Assembly (NCBI GenBank): GCA_945927915.1
Contig: CAMEMX010000028.1
Coordinates: 1-12,226 of the forward strand
Length of the DNA: 12,226 nt
Origin: an uncultured Clostridia bacterium
GTDB taxonomy: Bacteria; Bacillota; Clostridia; Oscillospirales; Oscillospiraceae
Reading direction: 5' to 3'
Shown here: positions 1 to 6,910 of the stretch, one piece after another
Layout of the letters: every line of letters starts with the position of its first letter
Position numbering within the stretch: the stretch's first letter is position 1
Notes under the pieces: generated by a model
Databases searched by the model: none
Told to the model about the DNA's origin: nothing
What the model saw: the letters and a program-made list of their open reading frames with translations, nothing else
Translations under genes and position numbers: made by a program

Positions 1-508
1 GGTAGCGCTGCTCGGCGTGCAGGCCGAGCTTTTCTCCGCAGCGGGGCTTGACGATGACGGGCAGGGGAGGGAGCGTGTCCGGGTCGGCATACTCCCGTGG
101 CACGGGTACGCCGCACGCGGCGGCGGCCTGCGCGACGGCGCGCTTGTCGTTGGCGCGGTCCAAAACCTCCGGCGGCGCGGCGAGAAAATCACAGACTGCG
201 CGGAAGCGTGCGCGGTCGTGCGACACCATCGCCAGCGTGTCCGCGCCAATGGGGAAGAGAACGGGCTTTTCACCGTTTTTCGCCATGCGCGTGCACAGCG
301 CCAGCAACCGTTCGGCATAGTCCTTGTCCTTGACGGAGCCTTCGAGCATGACTGCCTTATATACATAGCGCGAGGAAAAGGCGGCGGGCTTGCGCGGGCT
401 TTCCGCCACGGTCTGTACGGCGTAGACGGGGTAGCCCGCCCGCCCTAACGGACGAATGACCGCCAACGCCGTGCGGTAACGAACATCGGTTACGATCACA
501 GGGCGCAT
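1..508 (-). CDS. ATP-grasp carboxylate-amine ligase family protein (partial)
   Basis: Only the N-terminal 169 residues lie in the window; the gene continues past the left edge. The protein begins MRPVIVTDVRYRTALAVIRP, an N-terminal dinucleotide-fold-like lobe typical of carbamoyl-phosphate-synthase-like ATP-grasp proteins. It then reaches NDKRAVAQ (about 120-127) and VIVKPRCGEKLGL (about 151-163). The lysines in NDKR and VKPR are where ATP-grasp enzymes usually bind nucleotide. Such enzymes join a carboxylate to an amine (or similar nucleophile) through an acyl-phosphate, using ATP; the substrate here is unknown. The ATG at 508 is preceded by AAAGGAG with 8 nt spacing. The gene starts 34 nt after the fakA stop, so it is probably the last visible gene of the gpmI-Asp23-fakA operon. 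Family assignment is fairly firm; the specific reaction is not. The catalytic C-terminal half is not visible. Confidence 0.75.
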   Translation of the reverse strand, partial: MRPVIVTDVRYRTALAVIRPLGRAGYPVYAVQTVAESPRKPAAFSSRYVYKAVMLEGSVKDKDYAERLLALCTRMAKNGEKPVLFPIGADTLAMVSHDRARFRAVCDFLAAPPEVLDRANDKRAVAQAAAACGVPVPREYADPDTLPPLPVIVKPRCGEKLGLHAEQRY

Positions 509-542
509 AGCGGTCACTCCTTTGCGGTATTGATTTGCGGGA

Positions 543-2222
543 TTATTCCGCGGAAATCAGATAGTAATAGACGGGCTGTCCGCCGTTGATGACGTTGACC
601 TCGACCTCGGGGCAAAGCTCCTCGAAGATGGCACAGGCAGAGCGCGCCTGCGCTTCGGTGATGTCCGCGCCGTAGTAGACCGTGACGAACTCGCGCTCCT
701 CCTCGTGCACCTTTTCGGCGAGGCCGCGCAGCAGCTTGTCCAGGTCGGGGCTGCTGCCGAACAGGGCACTGCCATAGAGCGCCAGGTATTCGCCCGCGTG
801 GATGTCGTGTCCGTCAAAGTCGGAATCGCGCGCGGCATAGGTGATCTGCATGGTCGTGACGTTCGCCATGGCGTCGGTCATCGTGTCGGTATTGGTCTGC
901 TCGTCCGCGTCCGGGTCGAACATCAGCATGGCGGAGATGCCCTGCGGGATGGTCTTCGACGGAACGACGATGACCTTTTTCTCCGTCAGGGGGATGGTCT
1001 GCTCGGCAGCCATGATGATATTCTTGTTGTTCGGGAAGACGTAGACGACCTCGGCGGGGGTGGCGTTGATCTTCTCCAGAATATCCTGCGTCGAGGGGTT
1101 CATGGTCTGACCGCCCTGGATGATATTGTCCGCACCCAGCTCGCGGAAGACGTCGGCAAGGCCGGGGCCTGCGCAGACGGCGACCATGCCGTAGTGCTTT
1201 TCGGGCGCTGCCACGGCGGGCGCCTGCTCCAGCTCCTGCTCGATCTTTTCCAGATCGTCGGTGCTGCGGGCGGCTCTGCCGGCGGCGAGATCGTCGTGCT
1301 GCATCTGCATATTCTCGATCTTCGCAAGCTCCAGCGTGCCGTACTTTTGCGCCTCGGTCAGGGCGTCGCCGGGGATGTTGGTGTGGACGTGGACCTTGAA
1401 GGCCTCGTCGTCCTCGCCGATGACGATGCTGTCGCCGATGGTGTCGAGATAGGCGCGCAGCGGCGTCAGATCCACGTCCTCCTGCGCCTTGCGGACGATG
1501 AAGACGGTGTCAAAGGCAAAGGTGATCTCCTCGGTGTCAAATTCGGTGAAGTCCGCCTGCTCCCTGACGGCAGCGGCCTGTGCCGGTGCCTCGATCTCGG
1601 CGCCGCGCAGGACGGCGAGCATCGTCTCAAGCACATAGACCCAGCCCTTGCCGCCGGCATCGACGACGCCGGCCTTTTCCAGCACGGGGTTTTGATGCAC
1701 GGTCTCGGCAAGCGCGGCATTGGCGCTCTGCGCGGCGGTTTCGAGCACCGTCTCAAAGCAGGGATCGGTCTCGGCGGCGGCGATGGCGTCGGTCGCGGAG
1801 ACGCGGGCGACGGTCAGGATCGTGCCCTCGGCGGGCTTCATGACGGCCTTGTAGGCGGCCTCGACGCCGGAGCCGAGCGCGGCGGCGAGCTGCGCGCCGT
1901 CGCACTCGTCCAGACCCTTCAGGCTCTTGGAAAAGCCGCGGAACAGCAGCGACAGGATAACGCCGGAGTTGCCTCTGGCGCCGCGCAGCATGGCGGAGGC
2001 GGCGGTGTCGGCGACCTTGGTCAGCGACGGGGCGCTCAGCTTGCGCAGCGCGTCGGCTGCGGTGGAGAGCGTCATGCCCATGTTCGTGCCGGTGTCGCCG
2101 TCCGGCACGGGGAAGACATTCAATTCATTGATCTGCTGCTTGTGCAGCTCGATCGCGGCAGCGGCGCCAATCAGCATTTTTTGCAGGGCGCTGCCGTTGA
2201 TGGTATCATTCAATGTGTTCAC
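543..2222 (-). CDS. fakA: Fatty acid kinase catalytic subunit FakA (DAK2 domain, YloV-like)
   Basis: This 559-residue protein is a full-length FakA/YloV. With a FakB carrier, FakA phosphorylates exogenous fatty acids to acyl-phosphates for phospholipid synthesis. Residues 1-205 are the DAK2 kinase domain, with NVFPVPDGDTGTNM at 35-48 (D41 and D43 expected to bind Mg-ATP) and ARGNSGVIL at 82-90. The middle domain contains KVHVHTN (H278, H280). The C-terminal domain (about 340-559) is DhaK/DegV-like. In FakA proteins as I recall them, the middle domain carries a YCTEF motif whose Cys acts with the HxH pair, probably in metal binding; here that position reads FDTVF with D238, so the Cys is absent. 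The start is GTG at 2222, 7 nt after the upstream Asp23 stop, behind GAGAGG at only about 3 nt; an in-frame TTG at codon 4 is an alternative. Translational coupling to the upstream gene is likely. Confidence 0.93.
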   Translation of the reverse strand: MNTLNDTINGSALQKMLIGAAAAIELHKQQINELNVFPVPDGDTGTNMGMTLSTAADALRKLSAPSLTKVADTAASAMLRGARGNSGVILSLLFRGFSKSLKGLDECDGAQLAAALGSGVEAAYKAVMKPAEGTILTVARVSATDAIAAAETDPCFETVLETAAQSANAALAETVHQNPVLEKAGVVDAGGKGWVYVLETMLAVLRGAEIEAPAQAAAVREQADFTEFDTEEITFAFDTVFIVRKAQEDVDLTPLRAYLDTIGDSIVIGEDDEAFKVHVHTNIPGDALTEAQKYGTLELAKIENMQMQHDDLAAGRAARSTDDLEKIEQELEQAPAVAAPEKHYGMVAVCAGPGLADVFRELGADNIIQGGQTMNPSTQDILEKINATPAEVVYVFPNNKNIIMAAEQTIPLTEKKVIVVPSKTIPQGISAMLMFDPDADEQTNTDTMTDAMANVTTMQITYAARDSDFDGHDIHAGEYLALYGSALFGSSPDLDKLLRGLAEKVHEEEREFVTVYYGADITEAQARSACAIFEELCPEVEVNVINGGQPVYYYLISAE

Positions 2223-2229
2223 CCGCCTC

Positions 2230-2583
2230 TCAGCCCAGCATCATGGAGTCGATGATCACATTGACCTCGCGCACCTCGGTGTCGGTCTGCTTGGAGACCA
2301 TATAGCGCACCTCGGAGACGATGGACTGTCCGAGCGCGGGGATGTTCACGCCCTGGTCGATCATGATGTGCAGGTCGATCGAGAGCGTGCCGTCCTCGTT
2401 GGTCTTGACGAGCACGCCCTTAGCCATGGATTCGCGGCGCAGCAGATGCACCAGCCCGTCCGAGACAGAGCGGATCGCCATGCCCTTGACGCCGAAGCAG
2501 TTGGTCGCGGCGTTGCCGGCGATCTTGGTATAGACGGAGTTGCTGACAGCGATGCTGCCGAACTCATTTTCACGACGGATCAT
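2230..2583 (-). CDS. Asp23/Gls24 family protein (YloU-like)
   Basis: This 117-residue protein begins MIRRENEFGSIAVSNSVYTK, the usual N-terminal strand of Asp23/Gls24 (alkaline shock/envelope stress) proteins. It continues with IDLHIMIDQGVNIPALGQSI and a C-terminal VREVNVIIDSM strand, which fits the compact alpha/beta Asp23 fold. There is no signal peptide or membrane segment, so it should be cytoplasmic, possibly membrane-peripheral. YloU sits directly upstream of the DAK2 kinase YloV/FakA in many Firmicutes, and that pairing is kept here with a 7-nt gap. The family's biochemical role is unclear. The ATG at 2583 follows TAAGGAGG at good spacing. It starts 12 nt after the gpmI stop, so the three genes are almost certainly co-transcribed. 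Confidence 0.9.
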   Translation of the reverse strand: MIRRENEFGSIAVSNSVYTKIAGNAATNCFGVKGMAIRSVSDGLVHLLRRESMAKGVLVKTNEDGTLSIDLHIMIDQGVNIPALGQSIVSEVRYMVSKQTDTEVREVNVIIDSMMLG

Positions 2584-2595
2584 GCGTTAACCTCC

Positions 2596-4161
2596 TTAGA
2601 TCATGCTGGCTTCCCAGCAGGCGGGCGCGGACAGACCCAGCAGCGCCGCAACGGTCGGCGCGACGTTGGCAAGGCCGTAGTGTCCCTCGCGGATGACATA
2701 CTTGTTGTCCGGGTCGTAGATGATGAAGGGGACGGGGTTGAGGCTGTGCGCGGTGCGGACGGAGGTCTTGCCCTTCTTCGTCTCGGTCATTTGGTCAGCG
2801 TTGCCGTGGTCGGCGGTGATGAGGACGGTATAGCCGAGGCGGTCGGCGGCGTCAAGGATGCGCTTGAGGCTTGCGTCCACGCACTCCATCGCCGTCACGA
2901 CGGCGCTCATCACGCCGGTGTGGCCGACCATGTCGCCGTTGGGGAAGTTGCAGCGCAGGAATTCGTATTTTTTCGATTCCATCGCCGCGATCATGCGGTC
3001 GGTGATCTCTCTGGACTTCATGGCAGGCGCCTGCTCGAAGGGGATGACGTCGGAGGGGATCTCCTCGTAGGTCTCCAGCGCTTCGCTGACCTTGCCGGAG
3101 CGGTTGCCGTTCCAGAAATAGGTGACGTGACCGTACTTCTGCGTCTCGGAGACGGCGTATTCACGGATGCCGTTGTCGCACAGCAGCTCGGTGAGGGTGT
3201 TTTTGATGACGGGCGGCTGGACGAGATAGTGCTCGGGGATCTTGAGGTCGCCGTCGTATTCGAGCATACCGGCGAATTTCACGCCCGTGTAGTCGCCGCG
3301 GTCGAACTTGTCGAAGTCCTTGCGGTCGAAGGCGAGGGAGATCTCCTGCGCGCGGTCGCCGCGGAAGTTGTAAAGCACGACGCTGTCGCCGTTGGCGATC
3401 TTCGCGACGGGTTCGCCGTTTTCCGCGATGACGAAGGCGGGAAGATCCTGGTCGATGCAGCCAAGCTCGGCGCGGTAGGTCTCGATGGCCTCTTTTGCCG
3501 AGGCGAACTGACGACCGAGGCCGCGAACGTGGGTGTTCCAGCCGGCTTCGACCATCTTCCAGTTGGCCTCGTAGCGGTCCATCGTGATCTGCATTCTGCC
3601 GCCGCCAGAGGCGATGCGGTAGTCGCAGCCGTCCGTGCGCAGCTCGGCCAGAACGGCCTCAAGCTGTGCGACATAGTCCAGCGCGCTCGTCGCGGGGACG
3701 TCGCGGCCGTCGAGCAGGATGTGGCAGTAGACCTTTTTCACGCCCTCGGCGTGCGCATGGCGCAGCAGGGCGATGAGGTGGCTGATATTGGAATGGACGT
3801 TGCCGTCGGACAGCAGGCCGAGGAAATGGAACGCCTTGCCGTTTTCCGTGCAGTTGGCGACCATCTCCTTCCACGTCTGCGAGGCGAAGAGCGTGCCGTT
3901 TTCGATGGATTCGCCGACGAGCTTTGCGCCCTGCGAATAGACCTGACCGCAGCCGAGGGCGTTGTGGCCGACCTCGGAGTTGCCCATGTCGTCGTCCGAG
4001 GGCAGGCCGACGGCGGTGCCGTGCGCCTTGAGCCAGGTGTACGGGCAGGTTGCGAACAGGTGGTCGAGCGTGGGCGTCTTTGCCACCGCGACCGCGTCAC
4101 CGCTGCCGCCGTCGCCCTTGCCGACGCCGTCCATAATTACCAAAACAATCGGTTTTTTCAT
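2596..4161 (-). CDS. gpmI: 2,3-bisphosphoglycerate-independent phosphoglycerate mutase
   Basis: This 521-residue cytoplasmic enzyme interconverts 3- and 2-phosphoglycerate in glycolysis/gluconeogenesis. It has the metal-dependent alkaline-phosphatase-like fold of iPGM. D11 lies in VIMDGVG, and the nucleophile S62 in DMGNSEVGH carries the phosphoserine intermediate. H123 lies in LLSDGNVHSN and DGRDVPATS at about 151-159. The remaining metal ligands are D410 and H414 (NGDMVGHTG), D451 and H452 (TADHGNAD) and H472 (TAHSLNP). Length is close to the family norm (about 510). The segment after the phosphatase/transferase junction reads GGGRMQITMDRYEANW instead of the more common GRYYAMDRDNRW, so it belongs to a divergent iPGM branch but keeps MDR. 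The ATG at 4161 follows TGGAGG with about 10 nt spacing, downstream of its own promoter. It leads the gpmI-Asp23-fakA cluster. Confidence 0.96.
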   Translation of the reverse strand: MKKPIVLVIMDGVGKGDGGSGDAVAVAKTPTLDHLFATCPYTWLKAHGTAVGLPSDDDMGNSEVGHNALGCGQVYSQGAKLVGESIENGTLFASQTWKEMVANCTENGKAFHFLGLLSDGNVHSNISHLIALLRHAHAEGVKKVYCHILLDGRDVPATSALDYVAQLEAVLAELRTDGCDYRIASGGGRMQITMDRYEANWKMVEAGWNTHVRGLGRQFASAKEAIETYRAELGCIDQDLPAFVIAENGEPVAKIANGDSVVLYNFRGDRAQEISLAFDRKDFDKFDRGDYTGVKFAGMLEYDGDLKIPEHYLVQPPVIKNTLTELLCDNGIREYAVSETQKYGHVTYFWNGNRSGKVSEALETYEEIPSDVIPFEQAPAMKSREITDRMIAAMESKKYEFLRCNFPNGDMVGHTGVMSAVVTAMECVDASLKRILDAADRLGYTVLITADHGNADQMTETKKGKTSVRTAHSLNPVPFIIYDPDNKYVIREGHYGLANVAPTVAALLGLSAPACWEASMI

Positions 4162-4199
4162 ATCCGATATGCCTCCATTTTATTTTTATAAGCCTGTCT

Positions 4200-4228
4200 A
4201 TTTTACTATATTTTCCCCGAAGATACAA
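4200..4228 (-). promoter_or_regulatory. Sigma-A-type promoter for gpmI operon
   Basis: On the minus strand, TTGTAT (4228-4223) is followed by a 17-bp spacer and TAAAAT (4205-4200). The -10 matches 5 of 6 consensus bases; the -35 matches only TTG. It lies in an AT-rich 172-bp gap between recG and gpmI, about 40 nt upstream of the gpmI ATG. Spacing is ideal and placement sensible. Because no convincing recG terminator is visible, read-through from recG may add to expression. Confidence 0.5.
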
Positions 4229-4333
4229 TCATATTTTTGATTTTTTCAGCTACGAATAAAAAAAGCACGGAAAAAAACGACGCTTCTGTGCAAAATGCGG
4301 CAAATTTCATGGAAAAAGAGCGCTGCAGAGCCG

Positions 4334-6370
4334 TCAATTCAAAAACTCCCCGTTTTGGAGCAGGGCGTCGACGGCGCTTTGCAGACCTTCGGGCAGCGTG
4401 CCTGCCGCGACGGTGCGCCTTGCCGCCTCCTGCGCCTGCTCCAGCACGGTCATGTTCTGCGCCAGGTTGCCGATGCGGAAGGCGGGCAGGCCGTGCTGCC
4501 GGCTGCCGAAGAAATCGCCCGGGCCGCGCAGGTTTAAGTCCTCCTGCGCGATGCGGAAGCCGTCGTTCGTCGCGCACAGCGCCTTGAGACGGGTGCGCGT
4601 CTCCTCATTTTTGGTGTCGGAGACTAAAATACACCACGATTTTGCCTCGCCGCGTCCGATGCGTCCGCGAAGCTGGTGGAGCTGCGAAAGGCCGAAACGG
4701 TCGGCGTTTTCCACGACCATGAGCGTCGCGTTCGGCACGTCCACGCCGACCTCGATGACCGTCGTGGAGACGAGAATGTCATATTCGTGCGCGGCGAAGG
4801 CGGACATGACGGCCTCCTTTTCCGCGCCCTTCATCTTCCCGTGCAGCAGCGCGACGCGGAGCTTGGGAAACACATACTCGCGCAGGGTCTGCGCCCACTG
4901 CTCGGCGGACTTGAGCGACTCCGTCTCGCTCTCTTCGATCGAGGGGCAGACGATGAAGGTCTGGTGGTTTTCCTCTGCCTGCCTGCGGATGAAGTCGTTC
5001 AGGCGCTTGCGGTAGCGCTCGTCGACGAGGAAGGTGTCGACCGTCTGACGTCCGGGCGGCAGCTCGTCGACGACCGAGACCTCCAGATCGCCGTAGAGGA
5101 TCAGCGCCAGCGTCCGCGGGATGGGCGTGGCGGACATGATGAGCAGGTGCGGCTGCTCGCCCTTGGCAAGCAGCGCGGCACGCTGCGCGACGCCGAAGCG
5201 GTGCTGCTCGTCGGCGATGACGAGGCCGAGGCTCTGAAAGACCGTCGTCTCGGTCAAAAGGGCGTGCGTACCGATCACGAGGTCGTATTGCCCGTCCGCA
5301 ATTTCTTTTCTGCGCACAGTTTTTTGCTGCGGGGTCATCGAGCCGGTCAATATCGTGCAGCGCACGCCGAGCCGGGCAAACAGCGGCGCCAGCCGGTCAA
5401 AATGCTGCTTTGCAAGGATCTCCGTCGGCGCCATCAGCGCGGTCTGTTTTCCGTTTTTTGCCGCGCAGAACGCCGCGGCCGCCGCGATCATCGTCTTGCC
5501 GCTGCCGACGTCGCCCTGCACCAGACGGCTCATGGGCGCGCCGGAGCGGAAATCATCCAGAATCTGCCCGATCACGCGCATCTGCGCGTTCGTCAGGCGG
5601 AAGGGGAGGGCGTTATAAAAAGCGTCCATGCCGCCCGTTTCATAGGGCGCGACGGAGCGGACGGTGCGCTTTGCCCGGACGAGGGCGAGCGCGGCGGAGA
5701 AAATGTAGAATTCCTCAAAGATCAGCCGCCTGCGGGCTTCCTCCAGCGCCTCCTGCGAGGACGGCAGGTGGATCTCGCGCAGGGCGGTGGCTGCGTCGCA
5801 CAGGCCGTATTCCTCGCGCAGCGCCTCGGGCAGCGTCTCCGGCGGCGTACAGCGCTCGAAGGCGGCGGCGACGGCCTGCATCACCGCCTTGTTGTTCAGT
5901 CCGGCGGTCAGGGGATAGACCGGCACGATGCAGCGGGTGACGCTGCCCGGCCCGTCCGGCGGCTCAAAGAGGGGGTTGGTCATCGCGTAGCCGAGATAGT
6001 CGCCGGTGACCGCGCCGTAAAAGCAGTAGGTCTCGCCCCGTTGGAGCTTTCCGGCGCTGTAGGCGGCGTTGAAAAACGTCAGGTGCAGCCGCCCGGTGTG
6101 GTCGGCGACGGTCAGCTTTGTGACCTCCAGCGCCCGCTGGCCGGGCTTTGGGATGCGGTGCGTCTGCGGCGTGGAGATGACCGAGGCGACAAAGCACGCG
6201 GGCTTGTCGACCTCCAGGGCGGAGATCGGCAGAAGCTGCGTCCGGTCCTCGTAGGCGCGGGGATAAAAGTGCAGCAGGTCGCCCACGGTCTCGATGCCGA
6301 GCCGGGCGAACAGCTCCGCCCGCTTCGGGCCGATGCGCGGAAGCGACTGAATGGGATCCGTCTGTGCCAT
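4334..6370 (-). CDS. recG: ATP-dependent DNA helicase RecG
   Basis: RecG remodels stalled replication forks and branch-migrates Holliday junctions using ATP. From MAQTDPIQS the protein is 678 residues, close to the usual 680-700. The N-terminal wedge/OB region comes first: helix-hairpin-like SLPRIGPKRAELF near 9-21, DLLHFYPRAYEDR near 31-43, and the OB fold at about 50-140. The SF2 motor follows, with Walker A GDVGSGKT (286-293), DEQH (387-390), SATPIPRTLAL (413-423) and QLRGRIGRG (566-574). The C-terminal part has the RecG-typical LRGPGDFFGSRQHG. An upstream in-frame ATG exists at 6391, but AAAGGAGA lies between the two ATGs with 8-nt spacing to 6370, and the promoter places the transcript start only about 6 nt before 6391. 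The 6370 start is therefore preferred. It has its own promoter downstream of the rpsT terminator. Confidence 0.97.
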   Translation of the reverse strand: MAQTDPIQSLPRIGPKRAELFARLGIETVGDLLHFYPRAYEDRTQLLPISALEVDKPACFVASVISTPQTHRIPKPGQRALEVTKLTVADHTGRLHLTFFNAAYSAGKLQRGETYCFYGAVTGDYLGYAMTNPLFEPPDGPGSVTRCIVPVYPLTAGLNNKAVMQAVAAAFERCTPPETLPEALREEYGLCDAATALREIHLPSSQEALEEARRRLIFEEFYIFSAALALVRAKRTVRSVAPYETGGMDAFYNALPFRLTNAQMRVIGQILDDFRSGAPMSRLVQGDVGSGKTMIAAAAAFCAAKNGKQTALMAPTEILAKQHFDRLAPLFARLGVRCTILTGSMTPQQKTVRRKEIADGQYDLVIGTHALLTETTVFQSLGLVIADEQHRFGVAQRAALLAKGEQPHLLIMSATPIPRTLALILYGDLEVSVVDELPPGRQTVDTFLVDERYRKRLNDFIRRQAEENHQTFIVCPSIEESETESLKSAEQWAQTLREYVFPKLRVALLHGKMKGAEKEAVMSAFAAHEYDILVSTTVIEVGVDVPNATLMVVENADRFGLSQLHQLRGRIGRGEAKSWCILVSDTKNEETRTRLKALCATNDGFRIAQEDLNLRGPGDFFGSRQHGLPAFRIGNLAQNMTVLEQAQEAARRTVAAGTLPEGLQSAVDALLQNGEFLN

Positions 6371-6378
6371 GCCTTTGC

Positions 6379-6386
6379 TCTCCTTT
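6379..6386 (-). promoter_or_regulatory. Ribosome binding site that sets the recG start
   Basis: AAAGGAGA on the minus strand lies 8 nt before the ATG at 6370 and downstream of the alternative ATG at 6391. Its position argues that translation begins at MAQTDPIQS rather than seven codons earlier. Confidence 0.75.
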
Positions 6387-6403
6387 GTCATAGCTTTTAC
6401 CTT

Positions 6404-6432
6404 ATTATAATCGACCTTTCCGCGCTTGACAA
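6404..6432 (-). promoter_or_regulatory. Sigma-A promoter for recG
   Basis: On the minus strand, TTGTCA (6432-6427; 5 of 6 consensus) is followed by exactly 17 bp and TATAAT (6409-6404; 6 of 6). Transcription should start near 6397. The -35 begins just past the U-run of the rpsT terminator, so recG is transcribed independently of rpsT. Confidence 0.8.
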
Positions 6433-6438
6433 GTGCCG

Positions 6439-6475
6439 GAAAAAAGCAAAAGCCTGATGGAAAGCTCCATCAGGC
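6439..6475 (-). terminator. Rho-independent terminator of rpsT
   Basis: On the minus strand, GCCTGATGGA, loop GCTT and TCCATCAGGC form a perfect 10-bp stem (6475-6452). The U-rich tail TTTTGCTTTTTT covers 6451-6440. It lies about 20 nt after the rpsT stop codon. Confidence 0.92.
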
Positions 6476-6493
6476 GGAATAATCCAATTTTGC

Positions 6494-6757
6494 TTACGCC
6501 ATCGCGTTCATCTTCAGCGTCATGCTGCTCTTCTTGCGGGCGGCGTTGTTCTTGTGAAGGATCCCCTTGTTCACGGCCTTGTCAACAGCGACGACGGCTG
6601 CGGTGTAGGCAGCGCCGGCCTGCGCCTTGTCACCGGTGGCAACAGCGGCGTCGAACTTCTTGATGGTGGTCTTCAGAGCGGACTTGGCCATCTTGTTCTT
6701 CTCGTTGGCAGCGCGGGACAGAGAGACTCTCTTCTTCGCGGACTTGATGTTGGGCAT
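6494..6757 (-). CDS. rpsT: 30S ribosomal protein S20
   Basis: This 87-residue, lysine-rich, highly helical protein begins MPNIKSAKKRV, the hallmark start of bacterial S20. It continues with NKMAKSALKTTIKKFDAAV and ends in an AVNKGILHKNNAARKKS-type helix. S20 binds 16S rRNA early in assembly of the 30S subunit. Length is normal. The ATG at 6757 follows GGGAGG with about 7-nt spacing. It is a single-gene unit with its own promoter and a strong terminator, reading away from gpr. The rpsT/gpr divergent arrangement is common in Firmicutes as I recall it. Confidence 0.97.
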   Translation of the reverse strand: MPNIKSAKKRVSLSRAANEKNKMAKSALKTTIKKFDAAVATGDKAQAGAAYTAAVVAVDKAVNKGILHKNNAARKKSSMTLKMNAMA

Positions 6758-6821
6758 GGTTGCACCTCCCTCTTACGGCGTTTATCTAAAAACCGTGTGT
6801 TTTTACTTCATGCAGAAACAT

Positions 6822-6850
6822 ATTATAGCGGCAGAAGGACAGAAAATCAA
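6822..6850 (-). promoter_or_regulatory. Sigma-A promoter for rpsT
   Basis: On the minus strand, TTGATT (6850-6845; 4 of 6) is followed by 17 bp and TATAAT (6827-6822; 6 of 6). Transcription should start near 6815, giving a leader of nearly 60 nt before the S20 start. It lies in the 153-bp divergent gap shared with gpr. Confidence 0.75.
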
Positions 6851-6910
6851 TAGTTTTTTTCTGTTTTTTGCAAAAAATTTTATTTTCATGGAAACACTAA
6901 GGAAAAGGAG

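Noticed and set aside
17..448. A 143-codon plus-strand ORF at the left edge
   Set aside because: The minus strand of the same region encodes an ATP-grasp protein with a good ribosome binding site.
705..2255. A 516-codon plus-strand ORF opposite fakA
   Set aside because: Antisense shadow; the minus frame carries the DAK2 motifs.
1927..4191. A 754-codon plus-strand ORF opposite gpmI, the Asp23 gene and fakA
   Set aside because: It is antisense to three clearly recognised genes, has no recognisable domain, and long open antisense frames are expected from strong GC-rich third-position bias.
4298..4333. Terminator just after recG (GC-rich word followed by a T-run on the minus strand)
   Set aside because: The GC-rich part (GGCTCTGCAGCGCTC) does not form a proper stem-loop; its core CTGCAG is a palindrome without a loop.
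4676..6457. A 593-codon plus-strand ORF opposite recG
   Set aside because: Shadow of the recG codon pattern; arginine/glycine/valine-rich, with no motif, and recG is unambiguous.
6786..6825. Sigma-G promoter for gpr around CATATTA (6819-6825)
   Set aside because: The -10-like CATATTA has no acceptable -35 element 17-18 bp upstream, and it overlaps the rpsT promoter.
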